From positions 29,298 through 93,297 of the forward strand of contig JBBRBB010000017.1 of assembly GCA_038206235.1 (NCBI GenBank): a stretch of DNA of 64,000 bases. The letters run 5' to 3'. This DNA comes from JBBRBB01 sp038206235 (GTDB lineage: Bacteria; Bacteroidota; Bacteroidia; Chitinophagales; Chitinophagaceae). The translations under genes were made by a program, and so were the position numbers. Under the pieces are notes generated by a model. It was given only the letters and a program-made list of their open reading frames with translations. It did not search any database and was not told the DNA's origin. Of the stretch, positions 1-9,309 are shown in pieces; position 1 is the first letter of the stretch; each line of letters starts with the position of its first letter.

Positions 1-433
1 CCTCACTTCCGGTATCAGCAGAAATCAACTGAATTCCAAATTTTTGTTTAATGGTTGCATCCAGGTTTTGTATAGATTGATTTATAACCTGCGGATTAGC
101 CGCTAAGGTTTGTATTTTACTATATAGCAAAGAAACCAAAGCCACTACCGGCAACAGAATAATGAAGAAGGAAATAATAATAACCAGCACTGCCGCCCGG
201 CTTTTTTTCCATTTCTTTTTCTTTACAAGCCATTGTACAAAGGGTTTACTTAATACATAAAAAATAACCGCTGCGAGAAATGCCGGGAAAAATTGAAAAA
301 GACTTACCAGCAAAAAAATGCCAAACAATATAATGATGCCCAAAAAAAAATTCCCGTTCAGTTTATAATCTTTTAAATTTTTCACGGATGATGATGTTTG
401 AATTGGTGCTGATGAGTTCTCTTTAGGTGCCAT
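1..433 (-). CDS. AI-2E family transporter (N-terminal part, runs off the window)
   Basis: The reading frame is open from an ATG at 433 down to the window edge, giving about 144 residues. After a polar N-terminus (MAPKENSSAPIQTSS) come two closely spaced hydrophobic stretches (around residues 31-60), a basic cytoplasmic loop (QWLVKKKKWKKSRA), a further membrane segment (VLVIIISFFIILLPVVALV), and then a soluble segment. This layout matches the start of AI-2E/PerM-type multi-pass transporters (old name UPF0118), usually around 350-400 residues. Substrates of the family are mostly unknown; AI-2 export is established for only a few members, so the name should not be read as a function. The gene is divergent from the holin-like gene at 622, with 188 bp between them. 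Confidence 0.8.
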   Translation of the reverse strand, partial: MAPKENSSAPIQTSSSVKNLKDYKLNGNFFLGIIILFGIFLLVSLFQFFPAFLAAVIFYVLSKPFVQWLVKKKKWKKSRAAVLVIIISFFIILLPVVALVSLLYSKIQTLAANPQVINQSIQNLDATIKQKFGIQLISADTGSE

Positions 434-621
434 ATTCAATATTAAATGATTTTACGGAGTGATTCTAAAAAATTCTTTCTAATGATTCTTATTGGCTTTG
501 TTTTTGCAAATCGAGGTAATTATAATACAAAGATGCGGCCAATAACTTGTATGCAGCCATTCAAAAAAATAATTGGAACTTGCAACAATTGCATATAAAT
601 ACTTTTACATAAAAAAAAATT

Positions 622-1008
622 ATGGAAACAAAAGACACTTTTTTTACAGACACAAGAAAAAAAGTACAGGATTATGTGGGGCAACGACTTTTATTATTCA
701 GGCTTCAGGTAATTGAAAAAGTATCCGGGGCTGTCGCAGGAATTGTGACGGGTATTATTGCAGCGGTCTTAGCCTTGTTTGCTCTTTTGTTTTTAAGCAT
801 CATGGCAGGTTATTATTTTTCCGCCTTAACCGATAGTCACATTTGGGGCTTTGGCATAGTAGCAGGCATTTACCTTCTTTTACTGGTAATCGTTTTAGCT
901 CTCAGCAAAAGTCTTTTGCGAAAATCAATTATTAATAAAATGATACATAATTTACTCGATAAAACTCATGACCATGAAACCAACGATAATATCAGCTCAG
1001 CAAACTAA
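622..1008 (+). CDS. Phage holin family / YqjE-like membrane protein
   Basis: A 128-residue protein. A basic N-terminal amphipathic region (residues 1-35) is followed by two transmembrane segments (about 38-66 and 74-97), then a short charged tail. The pattern matches the Phage_holin_3_6 family (PF07332), which in Bacteroidetes chromosomes is a housekeeping envelope or stress-associated protein and not a phage lysis gene. No phage genes lie nearby. It overlaps the next gene by 41 bases, so the two are probably co-transcribed and translationally coupled. A possible -7 box (TACTTTTA) lies 14 nt before the ATG. Confidence 0.78.
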   Translation: METKDTFFTDTRKKVQDYVGQRLLLFRLQVIEKVSGAVAGIVTGIIAAVLALFALLFLSIMAGYYFSALTDSHIWGFGIVAGIYLLLLVIVLALSKSLLRKSIINKMIHNLLDKTHDHETNDNISSAN

Positions 1009-1381
1009 AGATTTATCACACATTAAAACAAGCGAAGATCTGCAGGCAGAAATACGCAGCTTAAAAGCAAGCTTGAAAATGAAGGAATATGAATTGGAAG
1101 AAAGATGGAAGCAAATTCCGCAGCAGGGATTAAGAAAAGCCGCAGTTACCGTATTGCCAAAAGCGTTGAATAAAACAACTGCTTTTAATGCATGGAAATT
1201 AATCAGCGGCCTGATAGGGATAATAGTAGTGCTGCGAAGAAAAAACCCTTTCAGCACAAGACCATTAAAGCAAACATTGTCTGTCAGCATCAAACGCCTG
1301 CTTGTGATAATGGCACTGAGAGCATTATCTAACTGGAGAAAAAAACGTAAAACAGCAAAGCATACGATACAGGTTTCTTAG
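968..1381 (+). CDS. Hypothetical protein, basic, one hydrophobic segment
   Basis: A 137-residue protein I do not recognise as a named family. It starts inside the 3' end of the holin-like gene (41-base overlap); a second ATG at 974 is equally plausible. Residues 15-45 are charged and probably helical (LQAEIRSLKASLKMKEYELE), as in a short coiled coil. A hydrophobic stretch (LISGLIGIIVVLR, about residues 78-90) could insert in the membrane, and the C-terminus is very basic. Small proteins of this layout commonly sit after holin-family and YtxH-like genes in Bacteroidetes envelope operons, so a membrane-associated accessory role is possible, but that is inference. Confidence 0.65.
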   Translation: MTMKPTIISAQQTKDLSHIKTSEDLQAEIRSLKASLKMKEYELEERWKQIPQQGLRKAAVTVLPKALNKTTAFNAWKLISGLIGIIVVLRRKNPFSTRPLKQTLSVSIKRLLVIMALRALSNWRKKRKTAKHTIQVS

Positions 1382-1429
1382 CATGTTTTCCCAGCATCTG
1401 TAATCCTAATATTAACAGGCATTATTATA

Positions 1430-4400
1430 ATGGCTAACACCGACCAGTCAAAAAAAAAATCATCGCTGGCAAAGGTCCTCAGAAAAGTTTTAAAAGTGGT
1501 GGCCTGGATTTTCGCCTCTTTAATTTTTTTATTAATTCTTCTTTATATTCTCATACAGATTCCTGCTGTGCAGGATTTTGCGAGAGGAAAAATAGTTGCT
1601 TACCTGCAGGGCAAGCTGAAAACAAAAGTTGAGATAGCCAAACTAAGTATCGCTTTTCCAAAACGCATTGTGTTGCAGGGAGTTTATTTTGAAGACCAGA
1701 AAAAAGATACACTGCTTGCAGGAAGAGAATTACGGATTGATATTTCTCTCTTAAAACTTTTAAGCAATCAGGTTGATGTTCAGTATATAGAATTGAATGA
1801 TATTAAAACGCATATCTACCGTGTGCAGCCCGATACCGTTTTTAATTTTGATTATATAGTGAAAGCCTTTGTTACTGAACAAACCAAATCTTCAAAACCT
1901 TCTGATACAACCAGCGCACTTAAATTTAATGTTGGCCGAATAGTGCTCAATAATATTACAACCACCTTCAAAGATGATGTAACAGGAAGTGACATGTATT
2001 TTTATCTTGGAAGCTTTGACGCAAAGATTAAAACCTTTGACCCCTTTAAGCTTATATTCGATTTACCCTCTATTACCGTAAAAAATATTGATTCACGTGT
2101 TCATCAATATAAACCTTTAATTACGCTGCTCGCCGTTGTTGATACTTCAGCAGCGCCAATACCGCTTCCTTCGCTAAACCTGAATACTCTCAATTTTCAG
2201 AACATCAGGTTTAATTTTCGCAATGATGTTTCTGCAACTTATGCCGACTTAAAAATTGGGGAGTTTGCTACACATTTTGAAAAGCTCAACCTGCAATCCT
2301 CTGATATTCGCCTGAGCGATGTTGTGCTGAACAATACTTCAACAAAAATTTCATTAGGAACCGTAATACCTTTAAACAAAACACAAAATACAAGTGATAC
2401 CACAACGGTTGTAAAAACTGCTGCTGACAGTTTATGGAATTTTCAAATTGCAAAAATTGATTTAAACAATAATGATTTTGAGTTTGATGATAATACTAAA
2501 CCTCACTTAAAAACGGGAATGGATTTTAGCCATCTGCATATACAGGATTTAACGGTGCAGGCAAACAATCTGAATTTTACTCCCGCAGAATATAAAGGCA
2601 ATATTCAGCAGATTGCGTTTACAGAACAATCAGGATTCAACCTGCGCAAATTTCAAACCGATTTTTTATATAATGATACTTCAGCCTCTTTAAATAATTT
2701 ATTAGTTCAAACAGATAAAACATTCTTGAGAGATAAGGTTGTTTTAAAATATCCATCCATTCAAACTCTATCTTCAAAACCCGGCGAACTCTATGTTGAT
2801 ATTGATTTGAAGCACTCTTCGCTTGCAATGAGAGACATGCTGAATTTAGCACCGCAACTTGCAACTAATCTGAAAGGCAACAGCAATGCTGTTTTAAAGC
2901 TTAATACAAGCTTGAAAGGATATGTAAAAAACCTCTCTATTCCTTTCTTTCAATTGAGCGGATTAAACAACACTGCAATCAATTTATCCGGTAATATAAA
3001 AGGACTACCTGACGCACAACATGCAGTATATAATATAAACATTGCGCAATTCAAAACAACAAAGAATGATATTTACCAATTAATTCCGGCCAAATCAATT
3101 CCATCAAACATACGCATACCCAATGCAATAAATGCGAAAGGATATTTTAAAGGTACCATGAATCAATTCAACACACAGCTACAATTAAATTCAACCAGCG
3201 GCAATGCTTATGTGAAAGCTGCGATGCGAAATAAGCAATCATACATTGCCGATGTTACGCTTGATAATTTGAATATTGGTTATCTCATTAAGCAAGATAC
3301 AATGATTGGCAGAGTAAGCCTGAAGGCGAATGTAAAAGGCAGTGGCTTCGATTATAAAACGGCTGCTATGCAAATACAGGGAACAGTAAAGCAGGCGGAA
3401 TTTAAAGGATACAATTATCAAAACCTAACGCTTACCGCAAATCTTAATAAAGGTGCGGCAGATATACAGGCAACTATGGATGATGCAAATATTCGCTTCA
3501 ATCTTACGGCAAGTGCAGATATCAAACAAACCTATCCAACCAATTTGAAATTGGATTTAATGCTTGATACCTTAAATGTCAACGCACTTCATCTAATGCC
3601 TGATACTATTGGTTTGCATGGAAGAATTGTTGCAGACATGCCATCAACCAATCCAGATTTTCTTACAGGAAATGTGTTCGTAAATAATCTAATCATTACA
3701 ACGCCGCAAAGAACAATAAGCACCGATTCTATTTCTCTTGTTGCCAATGCAACCACTGACAATAAAAGCATCAGCATAACTTCTGAATTTTTAAAGGCGA
3801 ATCTTGAAGGTCAGTTTAAGCTTACAGAGTTTGGGGCTTCACTTCAGCAAACCATCAATAAATATTACACACTGCCTGGTTATAAAAGTCAAAAACTTTT
3901 TTCGCAAAACTGGAAGCTCGATGCAACATTTTACCCTTCATCGCTCCTCGTTCTTCAATTTATTCCCGGCATGAAGGGAAGCGATTCAGCCCTAATCGCT
4001 GCCTCTTTCAACAGTGAAGCAGATGGGCTTACACTTTCACTAAAAGACAGAAGGCTTATTTATAATGAAATGCAATTCGATAGTTTAAATGTGCTTGCAA
4101 AAACCGATGCATCTAAGCTTGGTTTTAATATTTCATTGCAAAGTGCAAAAACAAGTTCACTTCAATTATATAAAACAACCTTGAATGGAAGCCTTGCAAA
4201 CAATCAGCTTGACGCAGCTTTGGTTGTAAACGATAACAAAGGCAAACCGCAATACCAGCTTGCTGCTTTATTAAATCAAATTCCAAACGGAATAAAAGTT
4301 AGTTTGAAGCCAGGAAATTTATTGTTGAATTATAGTCAATGGACTGTTGCCTCAGATAATTATATTCAGTACGATTCTATGGGTGTTATTGTAAATAATT

Positions 4401-6499
4401 TTAAAATAAATCAGGGCAATCAATCTCTTAGTATCAACAGCACTTCATTAAATGAAAGCGCACCCATAAAAGTTGATTTCAGCAATTTCGAAATCGCAAC
4501 GCTCACAAAAATTGCAAACCAGGATTCTCTTTTGTTAGGGGGTGTTATTAATGGAAATGCACTCATTACTAACCCAACAAAAAACATGGCATTCACTTCT
4601 GATATTTCAATTGCAAATCTATCTTACAAAAAAGATACGCTGGGCAATGCAACAATCAAAGTAAATAATCAGCAGGCAAACACTTTTGCCGCAGATGTTG
4701 CATTGCTTGGAAACGGGAATGATGTAAAATTAAATGGGCTCTATTACACAGGCGAAAGCAGAATGGATTTTAAGGTGAATGCAAACAGCCTGAATCTCGC
4801 CACCATAAAGCCTTTTGCCGCAGGGCAGTTGAATGATATACGCGGTACAGCAAAAGCGAATTTGAATATTACCGGAACAATTAAACAACCAAAAGTGATT
4901 GGCGATTTGCATTTTGAAAATGCATCTGTCGTTCCCACCATGTCCGGAGAAAGATTCACTCTCTCTAATGAAGCAATCAGCTTTACAGACCACGGAATTG
5001 ATTTGAATAATTTCACACTTAAAGATTCAACAGGAAACGAAGCGATATTATCAGGCAATATTTATACAACTGATTTTTTGAATTACAGGTTCAATGTTGA
5101 TTTGAATGCACAAAATTTCAGGGTGGTGAATATTGCTGAAACCACTAACAAATTATATTATGGAAAGCTGAATGTGGATGCAAACATCAAGCTAAGAGGC
5201 GATATGAATTCTCCCACTGCAGACGCTTATTTGCGTGTAAATAAAGAAACAGATTTTACGGTTGTGTTACCCGGCAGCAACCCTGAAATAGTTGACAGAA
5301 CAGGCATTGTAAACTTTATTGATAAAGACAACCCGGTAATTGACAGCAGTGCACAAAAAACAATTCTCGATTCTCTTACCAGGCAATCTAAGGTAAAAGG
5401 CATTGACGTTTCGGCAAATATTGAAACGGATAGTGCTGCAAAATTTACAATGGTGATTGATGAAAGAAATGGTGACGCATTAACCTTACAAGGCAGAGCG
5501 GATTTAACCGGCGGAATTGATAAAAGTGGTAAAACAAGCCTTACCGGAAATTATGAATTAACGCATGGCTCTTACCAGGTTTCACTCAGCGTGCTGAAAA
5601 GAAAATTTCAAATACAAAAAGGAAGTACGATTACGTGGACAGGCGACCCAACCTCTGCAATCGTTGATATTATTGCAATCTATTACGTGAAAACAGCGCC
5701 GATTGATTTGGTAGGTCCGCAACTTTCGGGCAGGCCGCAGGCCGAACTTACCCGCTATAAAGAAAGGCTTCCCTTTGAAGTATATTTAAAAATGCAGGGT
5801 GAATTATTAAAGCCGCTTATCACTTTTGATATCAATCTTCCTGAATCAGAACTTTCTCAATGGCCTGAAGTTGATACAAAATTGCAACAGGTTCGTGCAG
5901 ATGAATCTGAATTGAATAAACAGGTGTTTGCATTATTGCTGTTAGGTCGTTTTGTGCAGGAAAATCCGTTCCAGAGCGAAGCAGGAGGAACAACGGGAGG
6001 AGACATAGCACGTCAAAGTGCAAGCAGAATATTGACTGAACAATTAAATCAATTAGCAGGAAGCTTGATCAAAGGTGTTGATATAAATTTTGATGTATCA
6101 TCAGGAACAGATTATACAACAGGCGTTGCGCAAAACCGCACTGATTTGAATGTTGGCGTATCAAAAAAATTACTGAACGACAGATTAAGAGTCAATATAG
6201 GCAGCAATTTTGAACTGGAAGGCTCACCCGCTGCAGGGCAGCAGGCTTCTAACATTGCAGGGGATGTTTCAGTAGATTACCAGTTAAGCAAAGACGGAAG
6301 ATATATGATACGGGTATATAGAAAGAATGAGTATGAACAGGTGGTGGAGGGGCAGGTAATTGAAACAGGGGTAAGCTTTATATTAACGATGGATTATAAT
6401 AAGTTCAATGAATTATTTAAAAACAGAAAAGAAAAACGGCAGGCGAGAAAAGAAGTAAAGGAATCAAAGAAAGAACCGTTGCCGGCAACACCACAATAA
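1430..6499 (+). CDS. tamB: TamB-like translocation/assembly module protein
   Basis: A 1689-residue protein with a cytoplasmic basic N-terminus and one transmembrane anchor (about residues 24-46). An AsmA-like start follows (AVQDFARGKIVAYLQGKL), then a very long beta-rich region of repeated amphipathic strands. The C-terminus (about 1230-1640) matches the TamB domain (DUF490). E. coli TamB is an inner-membrane-anchored, periplasm-spanning protein that works with an Omp85 partner in outer-membrane assembly and, with AsmA-family relatives, in phospholipid transport along a hydrophobic groove. The length is typical for Bacteroidetes TamB (longer than the E. coli protein). The next gene, 64 bp downstream on the same strand, is the expected Omp85 partner. 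The charged tail (KNRKEKRQARKEVKESKKE) is an ordinary low-complexity extension. Confidence 0.93.
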   Translation: MANTDQSKKKSSLAKVLRKVLKVVAWIFASLIFLLILLYILIQIPAVQDFARGKIVAYLQGKLKTKVEIAKLSIAFPKRIVLQGVYFEDQKKDTLLAGRELRIDISLLKLLSNQVDVQYIELNDIKTHIYRVQPDTVFNFDYIVKAFVTEQTKSSKPSDTTSALKFNVGRIVLNNITTTFKDDVTGSDMYFYLGSFDAKIKTFDPFKLIFDLPSITVKNIDSRVHQYKPLITLLAVVDTSAAPIPLPSLNLNTLNFQNIRFNFRNDVSATYADLKIGEFATHFEKLNLQSSDIRLSDVVLNNTSTKISLGTVIPLNKTQNTSDTTTVVKTAADSLWNFQIAKIDLNNNDFEFDDNTKPHLKTGMDFSHLHIQDLTVQANNLNFTPAEYKGNIQQIAFTEQSGFNLRKFQTDFLYNDTSASLNNLLVQTDKTFLRDKVVLKYPSIQTLSSKPGELYVDIDLKHSSLAMRDMLNLAPQLATNLKGNSNAVLKLNTSLKGYVKNLSIPFFQLSGLNNTAINLSGNIKGLPDAQHAVYNINIAQFKTTKNDIYQLIPAKSIPSNIRIPNAINAKGYFKGTMNQFNTQLQLNSTSGNAYVKAAMRNKQSYIADVTLDNLNIGYLIKQDTMIGRVSLKANVKGSGFDYKTAAMQIQGTVKQAEFKGYNYQNLTLTANLNKGAADIQATMDDANIRFNLTASADIKQTYPTNLKLDLMLDTLNVNALHLMPDTIGLHGRIVADMPSTNPDFLTGNVFVNNLIITTPQRTISTDSISLVANATTDNKSISITSEFLKANLEGQFKLTEFGASLQQTINKYYTLPGYKSQKLFSQNWKLDATFYPSSLLVLQFIPGMKGSDSALIAASFNSEADGLTLSLKDRRLIYNEMQFDSLNVLAKTDASKLGFNISLQSAKTSSLQLYKTTLNGSLANNQLDAALVVNDNKGKPQYQLAALLNQIPNGIKVSLKPGNLLLNYSQWTVASDNYIQYDSMGVIVNNFKINQGNQSLSINSTSLNESAPIKVDFSNFEIATLTKIANQDSLLLGGVINGNALITNPTKNMAFTSDISIANLSYKKDTLGNATIKVNNQQANTFAADVALLGNGNDVKLNGLYYTGESRMDFKVNANSLNLATIKPFAAGQLNDIRGTAKANLNITGTIKQPKVIGDLHFENASVVPTMSGERFTLSNEAISFTDHGIDLNNFTLKDSTGNEAILSGNIYTTDFLNYRFNVDLNAQNFRVVNIAETTNKLYYGKLNVDANIKLRGDMNSPTADAYLRVNKETDFTVVLPGSNPEIVDRTGIVNFIDKDNPVIDSSAQKTILDSLTRQSKVKGIDVSANIETDSAAKFTMVIDERNGDALTLQGRADLTGGIDKSGKTSLTGNYELTHGSYQVSLSVLKRKFQIQKGSTITWTGDPTSAIVDIIAIYYVKTAPIDLVGPQLSGRPQAELTRYKERLPFEVYLKMQGELLKPLITFDINLPESELSQWPEVDTKLQQVRADESELNKQVFALLLLGRFVQENPFQSEAGGTTGGDIARQSASRILTEQLNQLAGSLIKGVDINFDVSSGTDYTTGVAQNRTDLNVGVSKKLLNDRLRVNIGSNFELEGSPAAGQQASNIAGDVSVDYQLSKDGRYMIRVYRKNEYEQVVEGQVIETGVSFILTMDYNKFNELFKNRKEKRQARKEVKESKKEPLPATPQ

Positions 6500-6563
6500 G
6501 CAATGCAAAAAAATATCAACGCCGCCAAACGATGTGTCTTCACATTGTTCTTATAAATAAATA

Positions 6564-8846
6564 ATGCAGAAAAAATATCAGCATATATTATTTTTATCAG
6601 CCTGCATCATCTTTCTTGCCTCATGCAGCAACACAAAATATCTGGCAGATAATCAAAATTTATTTGTGGGTTCAAAAATGAAAATTGAAGCTCCTAAAAG
6701 AGTTCCCTCGGGCACAAAAAAACAATTAGATGAAGAATTAGAAAATCTGGTACGCCCTAAACCAAACTCGAAAATTTTAGGTATGCGTGTAAAATTATGG
6801 GCATACAATATCGCCGGAACGCCCAAAGGTAAAGGCTTGCGCTACTTTCTGAAATATAAATTTGGCGAAGCGCCTGTGATAGCATCGTATCCAATATTGC
6901 AAAAAAACAGCGCCATTTTGCAAAATCATTTAGAGAACAAGGGATATTTTCACGATACCGTTACACTCGATACCGTTGCCAAACATAAAAAGCTAACAGC
7001 AAAATATACGGCTTATGTTTACGATCGTTACAGAATTCGCAATACCACTTTTCCTTCCGATTCAAGCCGCATCAGTAAAGCCTTGCAGCGCAGTGCAAAG
7101 AATACTTTTTTAAAAACGAATCGTCCTTATGATTTAGACAGAATAAAAGCCGAGCGGGAAAGAATAAATGCACGCTTAAAACAAAGAGGGTTTTTTTATT
7201 TCGGATCTGATTATATTATTGTGGATGTTGATTCCACTGTGGGAAATCATAAAGTGGATATGGATGTACGGCTAAAGCCCGAAACCCCTGAAGATGCAAA
7301 AAAGGTTTATCGCATAAATGATGTAGTAGTATATGCTGATTACGATATATCATCAGACACAACGCTTTCATACCAAAATGTAAAAAAGGTTGATGGATAC
7401 ATTATCGTTGACCCGGAGAAAAAATTCAATCCAAAAATTTTCAGCAGAACATTAGTGTTTAAACCCGGCGATATTTATAATCGTGATGACCATAATCTTT
7501 CCCTTAATCGCCTGATAACTTTAGGTGTGTACAAATTTGTAAAAGTGCGGTTTGAAAAAGCGGACAGTGTACCAGGAAACAAGCTGAATACATTTTATTA
7601 TTTAACGCCAACAGAAAAAAAATCAATTCGTCTCGAAGTTACCGGACTAACAAAATCGAATAATGCTACGGGCAGTGAATTATCTGTTAGCTGGCGCAAC
7701 CGTAATTTTTTAAAAGGCGCAGAACTCTTTACCATCAGTGCATACACCGGTCTTGAACAACAATTTTCTTCAGCAAAAAATGCAACTACTTTCCGCTTTG
7801 GCGGCGATTTAAACTTATATGCTCCAAGAGCTCCAATAAAAACAAGCAGTGCCTTTGTGCCTAAAACAAGATTTAATCTTGGGTATGAATATTACAGCAG
7901 CGATACGCTCTATACGCTAAGCTCCTTCAAAGGAAGCTATGGATGGCAATGGAAAGAGAGCGTACAAAAAGAGCATCAGCTTAACCCTGTTTCTATTATT
8001 CTTGTACAGCCTTCAAGAATTGATTCAAACTTTCAGATGCAATTAGATACCAATGTTACTTTGCAGCGCAGCATAGAAAAACAATTGATAATCGGCTCCA
8101 CATATAATTACAATTATTACTCTCTTGCAAGGCCAAATGCGAAAAGAAATAATTTTTATTTCAATGGCAATCTTGACCTCTCGGGCAATCTCATCGGTTT
8201 AATTTCAGGAGCCAATGTAAATAATGGAAATCAAAAGCTTCTTTTTAATGTTCCCTTTTCACAATACGTACGCATGGAGGCGGAGATACGGCATTACCTG
8301 CGCATAAACAGGTTTAATACTATTGCCAGCAGGCTTTGGGGCGGTCTTGGTTATTCTTATGGCAACAGCACAACAATGCCTTTTATAAAAGAATTTTTTG
8401 CAGGCGGCACAAATGATATACGGGCATTCCGTTCACGCTCCTTGGGTCCTGGTTCCTATTTAGCCCCGCCCGTTGCAGGTTACATCCCAGAACAACCGGG
8501 CGACATTAAAATAGAAGCCAATGCAGAATATCGCGGCGCATTTTCTTCCGTGTTTCGCTGGGCGTTGTTTGTCGATGCTGGAAATGTTTGGGCGCTGAAC
8601 GAAGATTCAAGAGGCCCGGCCGCAAAGTTCAGCAGCAACTGGCTCAATGAAATTGCTGTTGGTGTGGGTGCTGGTATTCGCATTGATATAAGCGTGCTGA
8701 TACTGCGTGTAGACTTAGCCATTCCTGTACGCAAGCCCTATTTTCCCGCAGGCGAGCAATGGGTATTTAATAAAATTGATTTTGGCAGCAGCGACTGGCG
8801 CAAACAAAATATTGTTGTGAATCTTGCAATCGGTTATCCATTCTAA
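6564..8846 (+). CDS. tamL: TamL: lipoprotein-type Omp85 (BamA/TamA family) outer-membrane protein
   Basis: A 760-residue protein with a lipoprotein signal (hydrophobic stretch then LASC, lipidated Cys at residue 21). POTRA-like periplasmic repeats follow (roughly 40-370), then a C-terminal 16-strand Omp85 barrel ending in an aromatic-rich strand (VVNLAIGYPF). The barrel carries the family motif FFAGGTNDIRAFRSRSLGPG, which is close to the (V/I)RGF loop motif (here IRAF). In Bacteroidetes the TamA partner of TamB is replaced by TamL, an Omp85 with a lipid anchor, and the pairing tamB-tamL seen here fits that description. It is expected to act in the outer membrane on insertion of barrel proteins or on lipid transport. 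Confidence 0.92.
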   Translation: MQKKYQHILFLSACIIFLASCSNTKYLADNQNLFVGSKMKIEAPKRVPSGTKKQLDEELENLVRPKPNSKILGMRVKLWAYNIAGTPKGKGLRYFLKYKFGEAPVIASYPILQKNSAILQNHLENKGYFHDTVTLDTVAKHKKLTAKYTAYVYDRYRIRNTTFPSDSSRISKALQRSAKNTFLKTNRPYDLDRIKAERERINARLKQRGFFYFGSDYIIVDVDSTVGNHKVDMDVRLKPETPEDAKKVYRINDVVVYADYDISSDTTLSYQNVKKVDGYIIVDPEKKFNPKIFSRTLVFKPGDIYNRDDHNLSLNRLITLGVYKFVKVRFEKADSVPGNKLNTFYYLTPTEKKSIRLEVTGLTKSNNATGSELSVSWRNRNFLKGAELFTISAYTGLEQQFSSAKNATTFRFGGDLNLYAPRAPIKTSSAFVPKTRFNLGYEYYSSDTLYTLSSFKGSYGWQWKESVQKEHQLNPVSIILVQPSRIDSNFQMQLDTNVTLQRSIEKQLIIGSTYNYNYYSLARPNAKRNNFYFNGNLDLSGNLIGLISGANVNNGNQKLLFNVPFSQYVRMEAEIRHYLRINRFNTIASRLWGGLGYSYGNSTTMPFIKEFFAGGTNDIRAFRSRSLGPGSYLAPPVAGYIPEQPGDIKIEANAEYRGAFSSVFRWALFVDAGNVWALNEDSRGPAAKFSSNWLNEIAVGVGAGIRIDISVLILRVDLAIPVRKPYFPAGEQWVFNKIDFGSSDWRKQNIVVNLAIGYPF

Positions 8847-9309
8847 AGTTTAGCATCTTGTATGGGTATTAAAAAAGTAAAAGGAAGTTTCTGCTAGACA
8901 AAAAGTAAAAGCGGTGACTGAAAATATTTTACCCCGCAAATTATTACTAATGGCAGCAACAGCAGATAGAATCTAAAACAGATACAAAAGGAAATTTTGT
9001 AAATGCATGGTTCCTCAATACAGGGCAAAAGGTAAATTAAAAAATTGCTAAGTGAAGATTACCAGACCGTATGCGGCTGTCTGAATAAACCATTAAAATC
9101 ATGGTTATATCCGAAAAAATGATAAAAAGAGCGGTTTCTGAGATATTGCAAAAAAACGGCCTGATAAAAGAAATTGGCAAGAGGCAATGAGCAATTGACA
9201 AATGAAACACGTTGCCACAAAACTGCAAACGAAAATGAAAGAGCAAAGTGCTTGCGATTCCTTTATCGAAGATTTACACCCCCAACGAAAATATTGTGTA
9301 AAAGTGAAA
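8847..9309. other. Non-coding gap, nothing recognised
   Basis: This gap of 463 bases lies between the convergent tamL and murA genes. I see no RNA gene, strong terminator or conserved ORF. The few open frames have low-complexity, unconvincing translations. A 29-codon frame on the plus strand near 9101 (MVISEKMIKRAVSEILQKNG) could be a decayed gene fragment, but nothing supports it beyond plausible composition. Confidence 0.4.

Noticed and set aside
622..1008. Phage lysis gene
   Set aside because: The holin-like family is common in chromosomal envelope operons and no other phage gene is present.
9101..9190. Small plus-strand frame MVISEKMIKRAVSEILQKNG between tamL and murA
   Set aside because: 29 codons with no homology that I recognise and no ribosome-binding or promoter support.
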